A stretch of DNA of 46,981 bases, from positions 1 to 46,981 of the forward strand of contig JBDHXA010000010.1 in assembly GCA_039810485.1 (NCBI GenBank), written 5' to 3'. Source of the DNA: JADZAA01 sp039810485 (GTDB taxonomy: Bacteria; Bacteroidota; Ignavibacteria; Kapaibacteriales; UBA961). The position numbers were made by a program, and so were the translations under genes. This document shows positions 36,126 to 45,553 of this stretch, one piece after another (within the stretch, counting starts at the first letter, position 1; each line of letters starts with the position of its first letter). The notes beneath the pieces are model-generated. The model worked only from the letters and a program-made list of their open reading frames with translations. It was not told the origin of the DNA and ran no database searches.

Positions 36126-36133
36126 CAAAAATA
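36126..36133 (-). promoter_or_regulatory. Possible -7 box of the SBBP protein gene
   Basis: TATTTTTG on the minus strand matches TAnnTTTG, 53 bp before the start codon. No -33 TTG lies at the expected distance. Confidence 0.3.
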
Positions 36134-36264
36134 CAATACTTTATGACGCATTAGTAAAATTTAGATGCGCATATGTGAAAGCTCAAAATTCATGTTGTGA
36201 ATTAAAGAATATTATTTGCTTTGTGCTGCATAGCCATGAATGGTGTTTTTAAAACTGTAAAATT
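36134..36264. other. Intergenic sequence left of MITE copy B
   Basis: Together with the MITE and 36456-36661, this forms the 589-bp gap between the divergent SBBP gene and leuS. Apart from the element, the promoter boxes and the 6-bp duplication AAAATT at 36259-36264, nothing is recognised. Confidence 0.4.
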
Positions 36265-36455
36265 GACCCCACTCCGAAAAGTAGAGTATATTTCAAATCA
36301 AAGAAAACGTAGTGAAAAAGTACAGTTATTACTCGTTTTATAAGAGAAAAACGGCAAAAAAGCGTCTTTTTTAGCTCTTAGAAGAGATGTTTTTTTTGAA
36401 AAACAGCGAATCTTTCGTCTGCAATTTTTATAAAACACCTTTTCGGGGTGAGTTC
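36265..36455. mobile_element. MITE-like non-autonomous element, copy B (191 bp, inverted)
   Basis: The reverse complement aligns end to end with copy A at 2297-2486. The left end GACCCCACTCCGAAAAG differs from the consensus terminal repeat at one position, and the right end differs at three. The insertion is flanked by AAAATT on both sides (36259-36264 and 36456-36461), again a 6-bp duplication. It has no coding capacity. It lies between the divergent promoters of the SBBP gene and leuS and could alter either one. Confidence 0.85.
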
Positions 36456-36626
36456 AAAATTCTAATTTAAAGAAAACAACATAGCTTACATTTAGAACTC
36501 AGGTGCTTTTCATTTGATTTAAAGTGCTTAATCAATGCTTAGATTAGCTGTATAAGCAAATCATTTTACGTGTGATAAGTTGGCTTGAACACTCCTTTCA
36601 TACAACGCTAAATCCATGTTTTTTTG

Positions 36627-36634
36627 TATATTTG
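36627..36634 (+). promoter_or_regulatory. Possible -7 box of leuS
   Basis: TATATTTG fits TAnnTTTG exactly and lies 27 bp before the leuS ATG, implying a leader of about 20 nt. No clear -33 TTG is present 19 nt upstream. Confidence 0.4.
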
Positions 36635-36661
36635 AGTGTAAACTTGTAGTATTTAATCAAA

Positions 36662-39217
36662 ATGCCAATGGCTTATCCTTTTGCCGAAATAGAACCTAAA
36701 TGGCAATCAATTTGGAAAGAACGCCGATCCAATATCACTCCCAACGATTTTACAAAACCTAAATACTACATTCTGGATATGTTTCCATATCCAAGCGGCG
36801 ACGGCTTGCACGTAGGGCATCCAGAAGGTTACACAGCAACCGACATTGTGGCGCGTTACAAAAAAATGTGCGGTTATAATGTATTGCATCCTATGGGCTT
36901 CGATGCATTCGGACTGCCTACAGAACGTTATTCAATGACTCATGGCATCCATCCTTATGAGGCAACGGCAAAGAATGTTGCTAATTTTAAGCGTCAGCTT
37001 TCGATGCTGGGCTTTGGCTATGACTGGGATAGGGAAATCAATACAACAGATCCGGCATATTACAAATGGACTCAATGGATGTTTTTGCTGATCTACAATT
37101 CTTGGTACGATCCCATTGCCGACAAGGCGCGACCTATAAGCGATCTGCCTATGCCAAGCCATATTTCAACTAAAAAAGAAATTGAGGCCTATCGCGACTC
37201 GCACCGTTTAGCTTTTATCGCCGATATTCCTGTTAATTGGTGCAAACAGCTTGGAACGGTGCTTGCAAATGAAGAAGTGGATGAATGGCGAGAAAAAGGA
37301 TACAGCGTTGAGCGAAAGCCAATGCGTCAATGGATGCTTCGCATTACTGAATACGCCGACCGCCTTTTGCGCGACCTTGATTTGGTAGAATGGCCTGCTT
37401 CAACAAAAGAAATGCAAAAGCATTGGATTGGCAAAAGCGAGGGCGCCGAAGCAATTTTTCCATTGCTTGGAATTGAAGCATCTGTTCGTATTTTCACTAC
37501 ACGCCCGGATACAATGTTTGGGGCAACTTATTTGGTTCTGGCGCCGGAGCATGCTCTCACAGACAGCATTACAACAGTTGAATATCGCGATGAAGTTGCT
37601 GCTTATAAAGCGCAAGCTTCACTTAAAAGCGATTTAGACAGAACTGATTTGGCAATAGAAAAAACGGGTGTATTCACCGGAGGATACGCTCTGAATCCTG
37701 CAACCGGCGAAGCGATTCCCGTTTGGATTGCTGATTACGTATTGGCGCATTACGGCACAGGAGCCGTCATGGCCGTGCCGGCGCACGACAAGCGCGACCA
37801 CGAATTTGCGCAACAATATAATCTTCCTATTATTCAAGTTGTGCGCCCTGTAAATGGTGACAATTGGGATTGCGAAGCAAGTCCTCTGGTAGAGGACGGT
37901 TGTTGTGTTGATTCAAAAAACTCTGAAGTTTCACTTGACGGCCTTTCCACATCCGAAGCAAAACAAACAATTACTAATTGGCTAGAAACTAAAGGCATTG
38001 GCGCAAGCAAAGTACAATTTCGCTTGCGCGACTGGCTTTTTTCACGTCAGCGCTATTGGGGCGAGCCAATTCCAATTCTCTATTATGACGATGGCAGCAA
38101 AAGAGATTTGGATGCCGACGAACTGCCATTATTATTGCCAGACGTAATGGATTTCAAACCGACAGACGCGTGTGAATCTCCATTGGCAAATGTAAATGAA
38201 TGGGTGGATTTTACAGATAAAAAAACAGGGAAACATGCTCGCTTTGAAACTAATACTATGCCTCAATGGGCAGGTTCATGCTGGTATTATTTGCGATATT
38301 GCGACCCTCACAATATTCATGAATTTTGTTCGGCCGACAAAGAACGCTACTGGATGGGAAATAACGGCGTAGACTTATACGTTGGCGGCGCCGAACATGC
38401 CGTTTTGCATCTGCTTTACGCGCGATTTTGGCATAAAGTTTTGTTCGACTATGGCTATGTTTCAACTGTCGAACCATTTGCGCGACTATTTCATCAAGGG
38501 CTTATTCTTGCCGAAGACGGCCGAAAAATGAGCAAATCATTGAAAAATGTAGTTAACCCAGACGAAGTTGTTGCACGGCATGGCGCTGACGCCATTCGAG
38601 TGTTTGAGATGTTTTTGGGCCCTCTCGAAGCATCTAAGCCATGGTCTACAAATGGCGTTGAAGGCGTATCGCGTTTTCTGAACCGCGTATGGCGGCTTGT
38701 TGCCGATGACGAGGGAAATTTGCTGACCTCACTCCAGAATATTCCTCTAACATCCAATCAAGAATACATTTTGCACGCTACGATTAAAAAGGTTGGCGAA
38801 GATATCGAGTCACTTTCTTTTAATACGGCTATTTCGGCAATGATGATCTTTGTTAATGAGTTTACAGCAGCAGAAGTCCGTCCTCGCTCGGCTATTGAAG
38901 CTTTTCTAAAATTATTAGCACCATTCGCACCTCACATCACGGAAGAATTGTGGAGCATACTTGGCTATTCATCTTCAATATTTAGCGAAATTTTTCCAGT
39001 ATTTAATTCTGAAAAGCTAGTCAAATCAACTGTTGAAATTGTGCTTCAAGTCAATAGTAAAATTCGCTCAAAAGCAATTGTTTCTGCTGAAATATCTCAA
39101 AAAGAATTAGAAACCATTGCGCTTAACGATGAAAATATTCAGCGTTTTCTTGATGGTTTGAATATCCGTAAAACGATTATAGTTCCGGGAAAATTAATAA
39201 ATTTTATAGCCAATTAA
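36662..39217 (+). CDS. leuS: Leucyl-tRNA synthetase
   Basis: A class I aminoacyl-tRNA synthetase that charges tRNA-Leu. The 851 residues include the HIGH-type motif HVGH (50-53) in the PYPSGDGLHVGHPEGY block, the CP1 editing domain (about 220-410, with FTTRPDTMFGATYLVLAPEH and the AVPAHDKRDHEFA segment), the LRDWLFSRQRYWGEPIP block and KMSKS at 622-626 followed by NVVNPDE. A C-terminal anticodon-binding domain completes it. All catalytic and editing motifs look intact. It is monocistronic and downstream of the inverted MITE. Confidence 0.98.
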   Translation: MPMAYPFAEIEPKWQSIWKERRSNITPNDFTKPKYYILDMFPYPSGDGLHVGHPEGYTATDIVARYKKMCGYNVLHPMGFDAFGLPTERYSMTHGIHPYEATAKNVANFKRQLSMLGFGYDWDREINTTDPAYYKWTQWMFLLIYNSWYDPIADKARPISDLPMPSHISTKKEIEAYRDSHRLAFIADIPVNWCKQLGTVLANEEVDEWREKGYSVERKPMRQWMLRITEYADRLLRDLDLVEWPASTKEMQKHWIGKSEGAEAIFPLLGIEASVRIFTTRPDTMFGATYLVLAPEHALTDSITTVEYRDEVAAYKAQASLKSDLDRTDLAIEKTGVFTGGYALNPATGEAIPVWIADYVLAHYGTGAVMAVPAHDKRDHEFAQQYNLPIIQVVRPVNGDNWDCEASPLVEDGCCVDSKNSEVSLDGLSTSEAKQTITNWLETKGIGASKVQFRLRDWLFSRQRYWGEPIPILYYDDGSKRDLDADELPLLLPDVMDFKPTDACESPLANVNEWVDFTDKKTGKHARFETNTMPQWAGSCWYYLRYCDPHNIHEFCSADKERYWMGNNGVDLYVGGAEHAVLHLLYARFWHKVLFDYGYVSTVEPFARLFHQGLILAEDGRKMSKSLKNVVNPDEVVARHGADAIRVFEMFLGPLEASKPWSTNGVEGVSRFLNRVWRLVADDEGNLLTSLQNIPLTSNQEYILHATIKKVGEDIESLSFNTAISAMMIFVNEFTAAEVRPRSAIEAFLKLLAPFAPHITEELWSILGYSSSIFSEIFPVFNSEKLVKSTVEIVLQVNSKIRSKAIVSAEISQKELETIALNDENIQRFLDGLNIRKTIIVPGKLINFIAN

Positions 39218-39357
39218 ATAATAAAATAAATACCATCTAACGTCAGGCGTACAAAAGATTATAACACAAGGCAAACTGTTTATTAAAAACGGTTTGCATT
39301 TTACCGTTGATATCTTATCGCTTGCTTTGCATATAGATTTTCCATCATGTTAAAATT

Positions 39358-41046
39358 ATGAACGTCGAATTTGTCAAGAAGTACTTACCTCAATTGCGTC
39401 CAAAACTGCTGACGACTTTGCAAAGCTATGACAGGCAGCAATTTCTCGGCGATTTGAATGCCGGGCTTATAGTTGGCATCGTTGCTTTGCCTCTTGCAAT
39501 TGCTTTTGCGATTGCTTCCGGCGTTTCGCCTGAAAAAGGCCTGTTTACTGCAATCATTGGTGGATTTCTGATTAGCGCCCTTGGCGGCAGCAGAGTGCAA
39601 ATTGGCGGTCCGACTGGCGCATTTGTAGTTATTGTTTATGCAATTGTGCAAAAATATGGCATAAATGGGCTTGCCATTGCAACTCTTCTTGCAGGCATGA
39701 TAATGGTAATAATGGGCTTGGCGCGCATCGGATCGTTAATAAAATTCATACCTCATCCTTTGATTATAGGCTTTACAAGCGGCATTGCTTTAATCATATT
39801 CTCATCGCAAGTAAAAGATGCTCTCGGATTAACGATGGGCAATGTTCCAAGCGAGTTTATTGCCAAATGGCTTGCATTTGGCGGCGCTATTTCTACAGTT
39901 AACTGGTATGCAGCAAGCATAACTTTAGGAACAATAGCAACAATATTGATTTGGCAAAGATTTATCCCGAAGATACCCGGCTCATTGTTTGTATTGATTG
40001 CTTCCACAGCTATAGTTCAAACATTTCATCTGCCGGTCGAAACTATCGGCTCACGTTTCGGAGATATTCCGTCGTCTCTGCCTGCTCCCACACTTCCGCA
40101 TCTCGACTGGGAGACCATACGGCACATGATATCGCCGGCTTTCACTATTGCATTGCTTGGCAGCATAGAGGCGCTGCTTTCTGCAGTTGTGTCCGATGGA
40201 ATGATAGGAGGAAAACATCGCAGCAACATGGAGCTAGTCGGTCAGGGAATTGCAAATATTTTAAGCCCAATTTTTGGAGGCATACCTGCAACAGGCGCAA
40301 TTGCTCGCACCGCCACGAATATACGAAGTGGCGGGCGCACGCCGATAGCAGGCATTATACACGCTGTTACTCTTTTTTTTATAATGATATTCTTTGGCTC
40401 TTGGGCTAAGCTTATACCAATGTCCTGCCTTGCCGGAATTTTACTTATCGTTTCATATAACATGAGCGAATGGCGTTCATTTCGAAGCGGGCTTACAGCT
40501 CCAAAAAGCGACGTTTGGGTTATGCTGATTACTTTTGCGCTCACCGTATTCGTTGATTTAACGGCCGCGATACAAATCGGAATGTTAATAGCTGTTTTTA
40601 CTTTTATGCATCGTATGGCTATGGTTACAAATGTTGGAGTTATTACACGCGAACTTAACGACGACACAAATTATGACGCTGATTCAAATGCTCTTGATCT
40701 GCTGCAAGTTCCCGAAGGAGTTCACGTCTTTGAAATAAACGGCCCGTTTTTCTTTGGAGCTGCCGATAAATTCAAAGAAGCGATGCAGCAGATAGATCGC
40801 CGGCCGAAAGTTCGCATAATACGCATGAGGAATGTGCCGGCGCTCGACGCTACCGGATTGCATATTCTCGAAGGAACATGGCGTGAATCGAAGCATCGCG
40901 GCATTGCGCTCATTATCAGTGAAATTCATACTCAGCCGTATATTGCTTTGCAACATTCCGACCTTTTCGACAAGATTGGTGAAGACAACATAATTCCAAC
41001 TTTTGCCGAATCTCTTAATCGCGCTCGATTACTGCTGGCATCTTAA
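39358..41046 (+). CDS. SulP-family inorganic anion transporter with STAS domain
   Basis: A 562-residue membrane transporter of the SLC26/SulP family, which moves sulfate, bicarbonate, chloride or other anions. The membrane part (about 30-435) has the SulP signature region (GLIVGIVALPLAIAFAIASGVSPEKGLFTAI) and the QIGGPTGAF motif near residue 80, with 10-14 hydrophobic segments. The cytoplasmic C terminus (about 450-560) is a STAS domain (EGVHVFEINGPFFFGAADKF..., MRNVPALDATGLHILE) containing the conserved DATG phospho-acceptor-like loop. It is 140 nt downstream of leuS but probably has its own promoter. No carbonic anhydrase or sulfur-assimilation gene is adjacent, so the anion is undetermined. 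Confidence 0.92.
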   Translation: MNVEFVKKYLPQLRPKLLTTLQSYDRQQFLGDLNAGLIVGIVALPLAIAFAIASGVSPEKGLFTAIIGGFLISALGGSRVQIGGPTGAFVVIVYAIVQKYGINGLAIATLLAGMIMVIMGLARIGSLIKFIPHPLIIGFTSGIALIIFSSQVKDALGLTMGNVPSEFIAKWLAFGGAISTVNWYAASITLGTIATILIWQRFIPKIPGSLFVLIASTAIVQTFHLPVETIGSRFGDIPSSLPAPTLPHLDWETIRHMISPAFTIALLGSIEALLSAVVSDGMIGGKHRSNMELVGQGIANILSPIFGGIPATGAIARTATNIRSGGRTPIAGIIHAVTLFFIMIFFGSWAKLIPMSCLAGILLIVSYNMSEWRSFRSGLTAPKSDVWVMLITFALTVFVDLTAAIQIGMLIAVFTFMHRMAMVTNVGVITRELNDDTNYDADSNALDLLQVPEGVHVFEINGPFFFGAADKFKEAMQQIDRRPKVRIIRMRNVPALDATGLHILEGTWRESKHRGIALIISEIHTQPYIALQHSDLFDKIGEDNIIPTFAESLNRARLLLAS

Positions 41047-41258
41047 TCATAGCTATTATTTGGCTTAACACGACGAATCGTCAATTTGAATCGGACGCGG
41101 CAGATTGTTAAAACATGCAGTTTCAAAAATTATAAAACTTCGCAACCTGAACATTTTCATTAGACTGCATAGATATTTAGCATCTTTCTGTAACTTTTGC
41201 ACACCATATTGATTTTTAATGCAGTTCTTAGCAATCGCTCAATGTTGAAAATGCACAA

Positions 41259-41822
41259 ATGAATGACTTCGCTTTACATACTGACGAAGAGCTTTTCGAG
41301 CTTGTGAAAAGCAATAACGAGAGTGCTTTCCGCGCTCTATATCAGCGGTATAACAAGAGAATCTACGGTTATTGCTATCGCGTAGTAGGCGTTCGCAATA
41401 TTGCTGATGATGTTTACCAGAGCGTATTTACATCTGTATATGAAAAGCGTAATTCTTTTACCGGTGGGAATTTTGCATCTTGGATTTTCACAATTGCCCG
41501 CAATTATTCTCTTAAAGCAACCCAACGACAAAAATTACATCAAAGAAATCTAATTCCAATTGAAGACTATTCGGATTATTTAGCCGATGAGAATGATAAG
41601 ACCGGCGATGATATATATATCAAAGATGCTCTTAGGGCTGCAATAGCTGCATTAAACGATGATTTTCGCGAAGTAATTGAGCTTCGCTATTTTGATGGAT
41701 TATCGTATGATGAAATAGCTGAAACCTTAGGCATTGGAATTTCTTTAGCTAAAATTCGGATATTTCGCGCTAAACAACAACTGCAAAAATCTTTAACACC
41801 ATATATTCACGAACAACAATGA
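41259..41822 (+). CDS. ECF-type RNA polymerase sigma factor
   Basis: A 187-residue group 4 (ECF) sigma factor. Region 2 (about 8-80) has the ESAFRALYQRYNKRIYGYC core, the DDVYQSVFTSVYEKR -10-binding helix and FASWIFTIARNYSLK. Region 4 (about 120-180) carries DFREVIELRYFDGLSYDEIAETLGIGISLAKIRIFRAKQQL, a helix-turn-helix for the -35 element. There is no extra SnoaL or other C-terminal domain. Its stop codon overlaps the start of the next gene (ATGA, 41819-41822), a typical sigma/anti-sigma coupling. The regulon cannot be seen from the window. Confidence 0.93.
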   Translation: MNDFALHTDEELFELVKSNNESAFRALYQRYNKRIYGYCYRVVGVRNIADDVYQSVFTSVYEKRNSFTGGNFASWIFTIARNYSLKATQRQKLHQRNLIPIEDYSDYLADENDKTGDDIYIKDALRAAIAALNDDFREVIELRYFDGLSYDEIAETLGIGISLAKIRIFRAKQQLQKSLTPYIHEQQ

Positions 41823-42820
41823 ACATTTCATCACAACAGCTCGAGATGCTTTCTGCCAAGCTCCTCGACGGCACCATTACCGATGCAGAATATCGGCAAA
41901 TAGAGCAAGCAGCTACGGCTCAACCGGATTTTGCGCAGAATTTAACAGAGCTTACACATGTTGAGAACGCTCTTAATTCTCTTAAGAATTATAAAATTGC
42001 GGCTACTCCGGGATTGTTCGACGCTGTCGGAAATTCCATTAGCTCTAAAATAAGCGCGGCTTCCGCATCTGCTTCCGTCGGCAGTATTATTGCTGGAAAA
42101 ATGATAGTTGGCTATATTGTAGCTGGTGCGCTCGGCGTTGCATTTTTGGCAAATGTATCGTACAAGACGCTAATGCCTCACAATCCAAAAGCAGCCGCTT
42201 CAATGAATCAGAAAACAATTGCAAAGCCGCAAAACAATGTGCAAGCAGAGACATTTGCTTCTCATAACAAATTGCAATCTAAAGCAATTGCAACAGAAAA
42301 TAGCGCTCAGCATGAGATTGCTTTGCAAAAGCAAAACAATTCTAACATTGTATCAAAATCTATCGAAACATCAGTAAAAAATAATCCCGAGCAAGTAAAT
42401 CCAACTATAACTTTGCAAAACAACTCAAACTCTGCGGCAGAGATACAAGCGCCTGACAAATCGCAGCGCCTAATGCAATCCGTTAAAAATTATACAGCGC
42501 TTTACGAGCAAGCTAATTCTGCAAAAAATTACTTAATAGCAGCAGAAAATGCTAAAAATCTTGGCTTGCTCTACGCTAAATTAGATGATGCTGAAAAAGC
42601 TCGTCTTTATTTTGAACATGCAGCAACAAACTCTCATATTGCAGGCGCTACCGAAACTGAATCAGAAATTTATGGACAATGGGCATTATTAGAAATCAAC
42701 AAAGGTAATAATGCGACCGCAAAAGAATTTCTCAACAAAGCAATTCGAATGTCAAACGGCACAAACAATACGGAAAACAAATGGCAGAAAGAACTTAATA
42801 AGCTCGTAAATTCCAAGTAG
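41819..42820 (+). CDS. Membrane-anchored anti-sigma-like protein with TPR domain
   Basis: A 333-residue protein translationally coupled to the ECF sigma gene, so probably its anti-sigma factor. The N-terminal cytoplasmic part (about 1-85) begins MNISSQQLEMLSAKLLDGTITDAEYRQIEQA, resembling the anti-sigma N terminus that counts residues with the xxLLDGTxxxxExxxLE pattern; no zinc HCC motif is seen. One transmembrane helix follows (about 88-112). A low-complexity Asn/Gln/Ser-rich linker (about 120-215) leads to a C-terminal TPR-like pair (about 218-330) outside the membrane. A bidirectional terminator follows. The sensor signal is unknown; a TPR sensor domain is unusual for anti-sigma factors. 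Confidence 0.75.
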   Translation: MNISSQQLEMLSAKLLDGTITDAEYRQIEQAATAQPDFAQNLTELTHVENALNSLKNYKIAATPGLFDAVGNSISSKISAASASASVGSIIAGKMIVGYIVAGALGVAFLANVSYKTLMPHNPKAAASMNQKTIAKPQNNVQAETFASHNKLQSKAIATENSAQHEIALQKQNNSNIVSKSIETSVKNNPEQVNPTITLQNNSNSAAEIQAPDKSQRLMQSVKNYTALYEQANSAKNYLIAAENAKNLGLLYAKLDDAEKARLYFEHAATNSHIAGATETESEIYGQWALLEINKGNNATAKEFLNKAIRMSNGTNNTENKWQKELNKLVNSK

Positions 42821-42842
42821 CTAAGCATCGCTGCATGACTGC

Positions 42843-42885
42843 AAACAAGAAAAAGCCGCCTCAATAAGGCGGCTTTTTCTTGTTT
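42843..42885. terminator. Bidirectional terminator
   Basis: A perfect 18-bp stem (42843-42860 with 42868-42885) with a 7-nt loop. The GC core GCCGCC/GGCGGC is flanked by an A-rich arm and a T-rich arm, so it serves the convergent sigma/anti-sigma operon (plus) and the permease gene (minus). Its core matches the rpoC terminator. Confidence 0.9.
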
Positions 42886-42933
42886 AGCTCTATTTTGTCT
42901 CGACAGTAAGAGCCAACAATATATACTGCAAAC

Positions 42934-44190
42934 TCAACCACGTATAATTGCAACCGGATCAACTTTTGCAGCACGTCGAGCGGGGAAAATACCGGCTACT
43001 CCAGCTGACAGCAATGCAAAAGCAAATGCAATATAATAGTAAAAAACTGTGAAATTGACAGGAAGATGATCCATGCCCGGAAGGAAATCATTATGATAAG
43101 GGACTTTAGAAATTGCAAAGGACATAGCAAATCCAAAAACAAGTCCGGCTATTCCGCCAATAATGCCTAGTATTATCGCTTGCCCAAGAAATATTTGACT
43201 AATATCGCGACTGTCAAATCCCATTGCTTTCAATATTGCAATATCTTTCATTTTCTCATACATCATCATAGTCATGATATTATATATGCCAAAACCTGCA
43301 ACAATCAACATAGAAACTGCAACTGCATATGTAATGATATTTCTCATGGTAAAACTCACCAATATCGTTGCATTGGCAGTTTCCCAATCTTCAGCAGAAA
43401 ATCCAAACTCTCGAGCAAATTCAGCCGCAAGAGATTTTGCTCGATCTAAATTGTACAGCTTAATGTTTATATCTGTAATATACCGCGCATCTTTACGCAG
43501 TAATTTCTGCACAGTTCGCAGCGTTGCGTAGCATTGCGCATTATCAACTAATGCAATGCCCATGCGAAATATGGCTACAACATTCAATTGAGTGCGCGTT
43601 CCATTCGGAAGAGTAATATTCACGCGGTCGCCAACGCTAACATTTAGCTTTGCTGCAAGCCCGCCGCCCATCATCACACCATTTTCAACAGCAAACACTT
43701 TATCCAATTCTCCGACAGTGATTTTAGATTGTAGCCCAAAAAGCTTTTCTTCTTGAAGAAGGTCAACGCCGAGAATTGATCCAGGAATTTCCGTAACGCC
43801 ATAAAGGTAATAAACCTGAGAAGTTACGCGCGGAGATGCGCCGTAGATTTCTGAATTGTTTTGAATGATATGCAATATCTCTGGCGCATCTTTAATATTA
43901 TGCGGCTTATCCAATGGTTTTGGATTGCGCAAAACTGCAAGAGAATTCACATTAAAATATCGCTCAGCCAAAGAAAGCGAATCAATTTTTACATCATTAA
44001 AAATTCGGATATGAGGAGTTGCACTCAGCATAAGGTCTTCAAGCAAGTTATTCACCCCTGTCATAAAGGCAACCATTGCAATATAAAAACCTATGCCGAA
44101 TGTAACGCCTAATGAAGCAATAGTGGTTTGCCGCTTTCTTGCAAGCAGATGCGTGCGGATTATTTGGAAAATTACCGTTTTCTGCGTCAC
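42934..44190 (-). CDS. FtsX-type ABC transporter permease (MacB/LolC-like)
   Basis: A 418-residue permease with four membrane helices: one at the N terminus (about 20-45, TTIASLGVTFGIGFYIAMV) and three at the C terminus (about 270-300, 325-355, 380-405). A periplasmic MacB-type domain (about 50-255) lies between. The C-terminal FtsX motif is seen in YEKMKDIAILKAMGFDSRDI and FPARRAAKVDPVAIIRG. There is no ATPase domain in the chain, so a separate ATPase is needed. The start is a GTG at 44190, only 3 nt after the adaptor gene's stop, indicating tight coupling. The role is probably efflux or lipoprotein/lipid export with the adjacent adaptor; substrate unknown. Confidence 0.88.
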   Translation of the reverse strand: MTQKTVIFQIIRTHLLARKRQTTIASLGVTFGIGFYIAMVAFMTGVNNLLEDLMLSATPHIRIFNDVKIDSLSLAERYFNVNSLAVLRNPKPLDKPHNIKDAPEILHIIQNNSEIYGASPRVTSQVYYLYGVTEIPGSILGVDLLQEEKLFGLQSKITVGELDKVFAVENGVMMGGGLAAKLNVSVGDRVNITLPNGTRTQLNVVAIFRMGIALVDNAQCYATLRTVQKLLRKDARYITDINIKLYNLDRAKSLAAEFAREFGFSAEDWETANATILVSFTMRNIITYAVAVSMLIVAGFGIYNIMTMMMYEKMKDIAILKAMGFDSRDISQIFLGQAIILGIIGGIAGLVFGFAMSFAISKVPYHNDFLPGMDHLPVNFTVFYYYIAFAFALLSAGVAGIFPARRAAKVDPVAIIRG

Positions 44191-44193
44191 AAT

Positions 44194-45288
44194 TCAATAC
44201 CCTGACACTATCGTTGAACTTTCGCTTAAACCTGATATTACTTCTATAAATTCTAAATTTCGTATTCCAAAAACAGGTTTTACCTCTCGAATTTTTTCGC
44301 TTTCTTTTACTAATACTTTGCCGTCTGGCCGCACATATCCCCGCGGGATTACAAAAGCATTTTCCTTTTGCTTAACGATAATATTTGCTTGTACTTGCGT
44401 TCCCAGAAATGGAATCATCGGCTTTGCATCACATTTTGCATCTACACGATAAGATTGAGTTTGCACATCAAGCATTGGATAAATTTTGATAATTTTAGCT
44501 GTAAAAATACTGTCGGGAACAGCGTCAATCGAATACAGAACTTTTTGACCGATTGCAATACGGGTAATGTCAGTTTGGTCAACAACAAGCTGCAGATTAA
44601 AGCTCTCGTCATTGCCTAAAATGGCGACTGGCTGCTGTGAATTTACCAATTCGCCCGACTCTTTATACAGACCGAATACTTTACCGTTAATCAGCGACCG
44701 AACAATGTAATTATCTTTCGTAACCGTTGCCAGCTCCATCTGATGTCGAGCTGCTGACAGCTGATTCTCAAGAGTGGACTTACTGCTTTTATATTTGCTC
44801 CATGCTGCAGCTAATTGCGCCTGTGATTGAGCGAGTTGCAATAATGCGCGATCGAATTCTGATTTAGATGCCGCATTGTTTTCATAAAGATTTTTAACAC
44901 GAGCAAACGATGCAGAATCATTCGTTTTTTTTGCTTCTATACTTGTAATATTCTCCAATAATTCGTCAAGCAACGGTGAATGTGCTGCTGCATTGCCACC
45001 TGCAAAGGCGAGTGCATCGCGAGCATTTTGTTCGCGAACTAATGGATCGCGAGAATCAATAGAAAAAAGCATATCGCCAGTTTTAACAGTATCACCTTCA
45101 CTAACATACAATTGCTGCAGGTTTCCGGAAACGATAGAAAAAGCTTTATATTCTTGCGATGGGTGAATTGTTCCGCCAGCGTACACTGCTTCAACAATCG
45201 TTTTTCTTATAGGCGTTATTTCGCTGTTTTTTGTATTGCAAGATGCTAAGGCAGCTGTAATCGCTAAAATTAATAAACGTAATATCAC
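44194..45288 (-). CDS. Efflux adaptor lipoprotein (HlyD/MacA-like)
   Basis: A periplasmic membrane-fusion protein. It has a lipoprotein signal with lipobox LASC, a biotinyl-lipoyl-like half (YAGGTIHPSQEYKAFSIVSGNLQQLYVSEGDTVKTGDMLFSID), a long alpha-helical hairpin (about 85-190), the returning lipoyl half (NYIVRSLINGKVFGLYKESGELV), a beta-barrel (LQLVVDQTDITRIAIGQKVL) and a membrane-proximal end. The chosen GTG start at 45288 (364 residues) has AAGGA 5 nt upstream. The in-frame TTG at 45315 lies inside a TATTTTTG -7-like box and has no Shine-Dalgarno, so it is disfavoured. It is followed directly by its permease; no ATPase or TolC-like outer-membrane gene is in the window. Confidence 0.85.
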   Translation of the reverse strand: MILRLLILAITAALASCNTKNSEITPIRKTIVEAVYAGGTIHPSQEYKAFSIVSGNLQQLYVSEGDTVKTGDMLFSIDSRDPLVREQNARDALAFAGGNAAAHSPLLDELLENITSIEAKKTNDSASFARVKNLYENNAASKSEFDRALLQLAQSQAQLAAAWSKYKSSKSTLENQLSAARHQMELATVTKDNYIVRSLINGKVFGLYKESGELVNSQQPVAILGNDESFNLQLVVDQTDITRIAIGQKVLYSIDAVPDSIFTAKIIKIYPMLDVQTQSYRVDAKCDAKPMIPFLGTQVQANIIVKQKENAFVIPRGYVRPDGKVLVKESEKIREVKPVFGIRNLEFIEVISGLSESSTIVSGY

Positions 45289-45312
45289 ATTATTCCTTAA
45301 TAGATTCTTATG

Positions 45313-45320
45313 CAAAAATA
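45313..45320 (-). promoter_or_regulatory. Possible -7 box of the adaptor-permease operon
   Basis: TATTTTTG on the minus strand matches TAnnTTTG, 25 bp before the GTG start, giving a predicted leader of about 18 nt containing AAGGA. No TTG lies 19 nt upstream. Confidence 0.35.
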
Positions 45321-45553
45321 CGCCGTTGAAGAAGAAATATTTTGCAATAAATTTGCACAGAACTTATTTATAGGGGCTGATTTAACTTTTAAGTGCAATT
45401 TGCTAAAATACGTATAGTTACGAATTGACAATTAGCTATGCCTAAATGTCAAATATTTGCTGATATATGGAGAAAATGGCGCAATTTTGTAAAAGACAAA
45501 GCCAATTATTGGTAAAAACATCTAATTTCTCACACTTTTATGAAAGAATTGCG

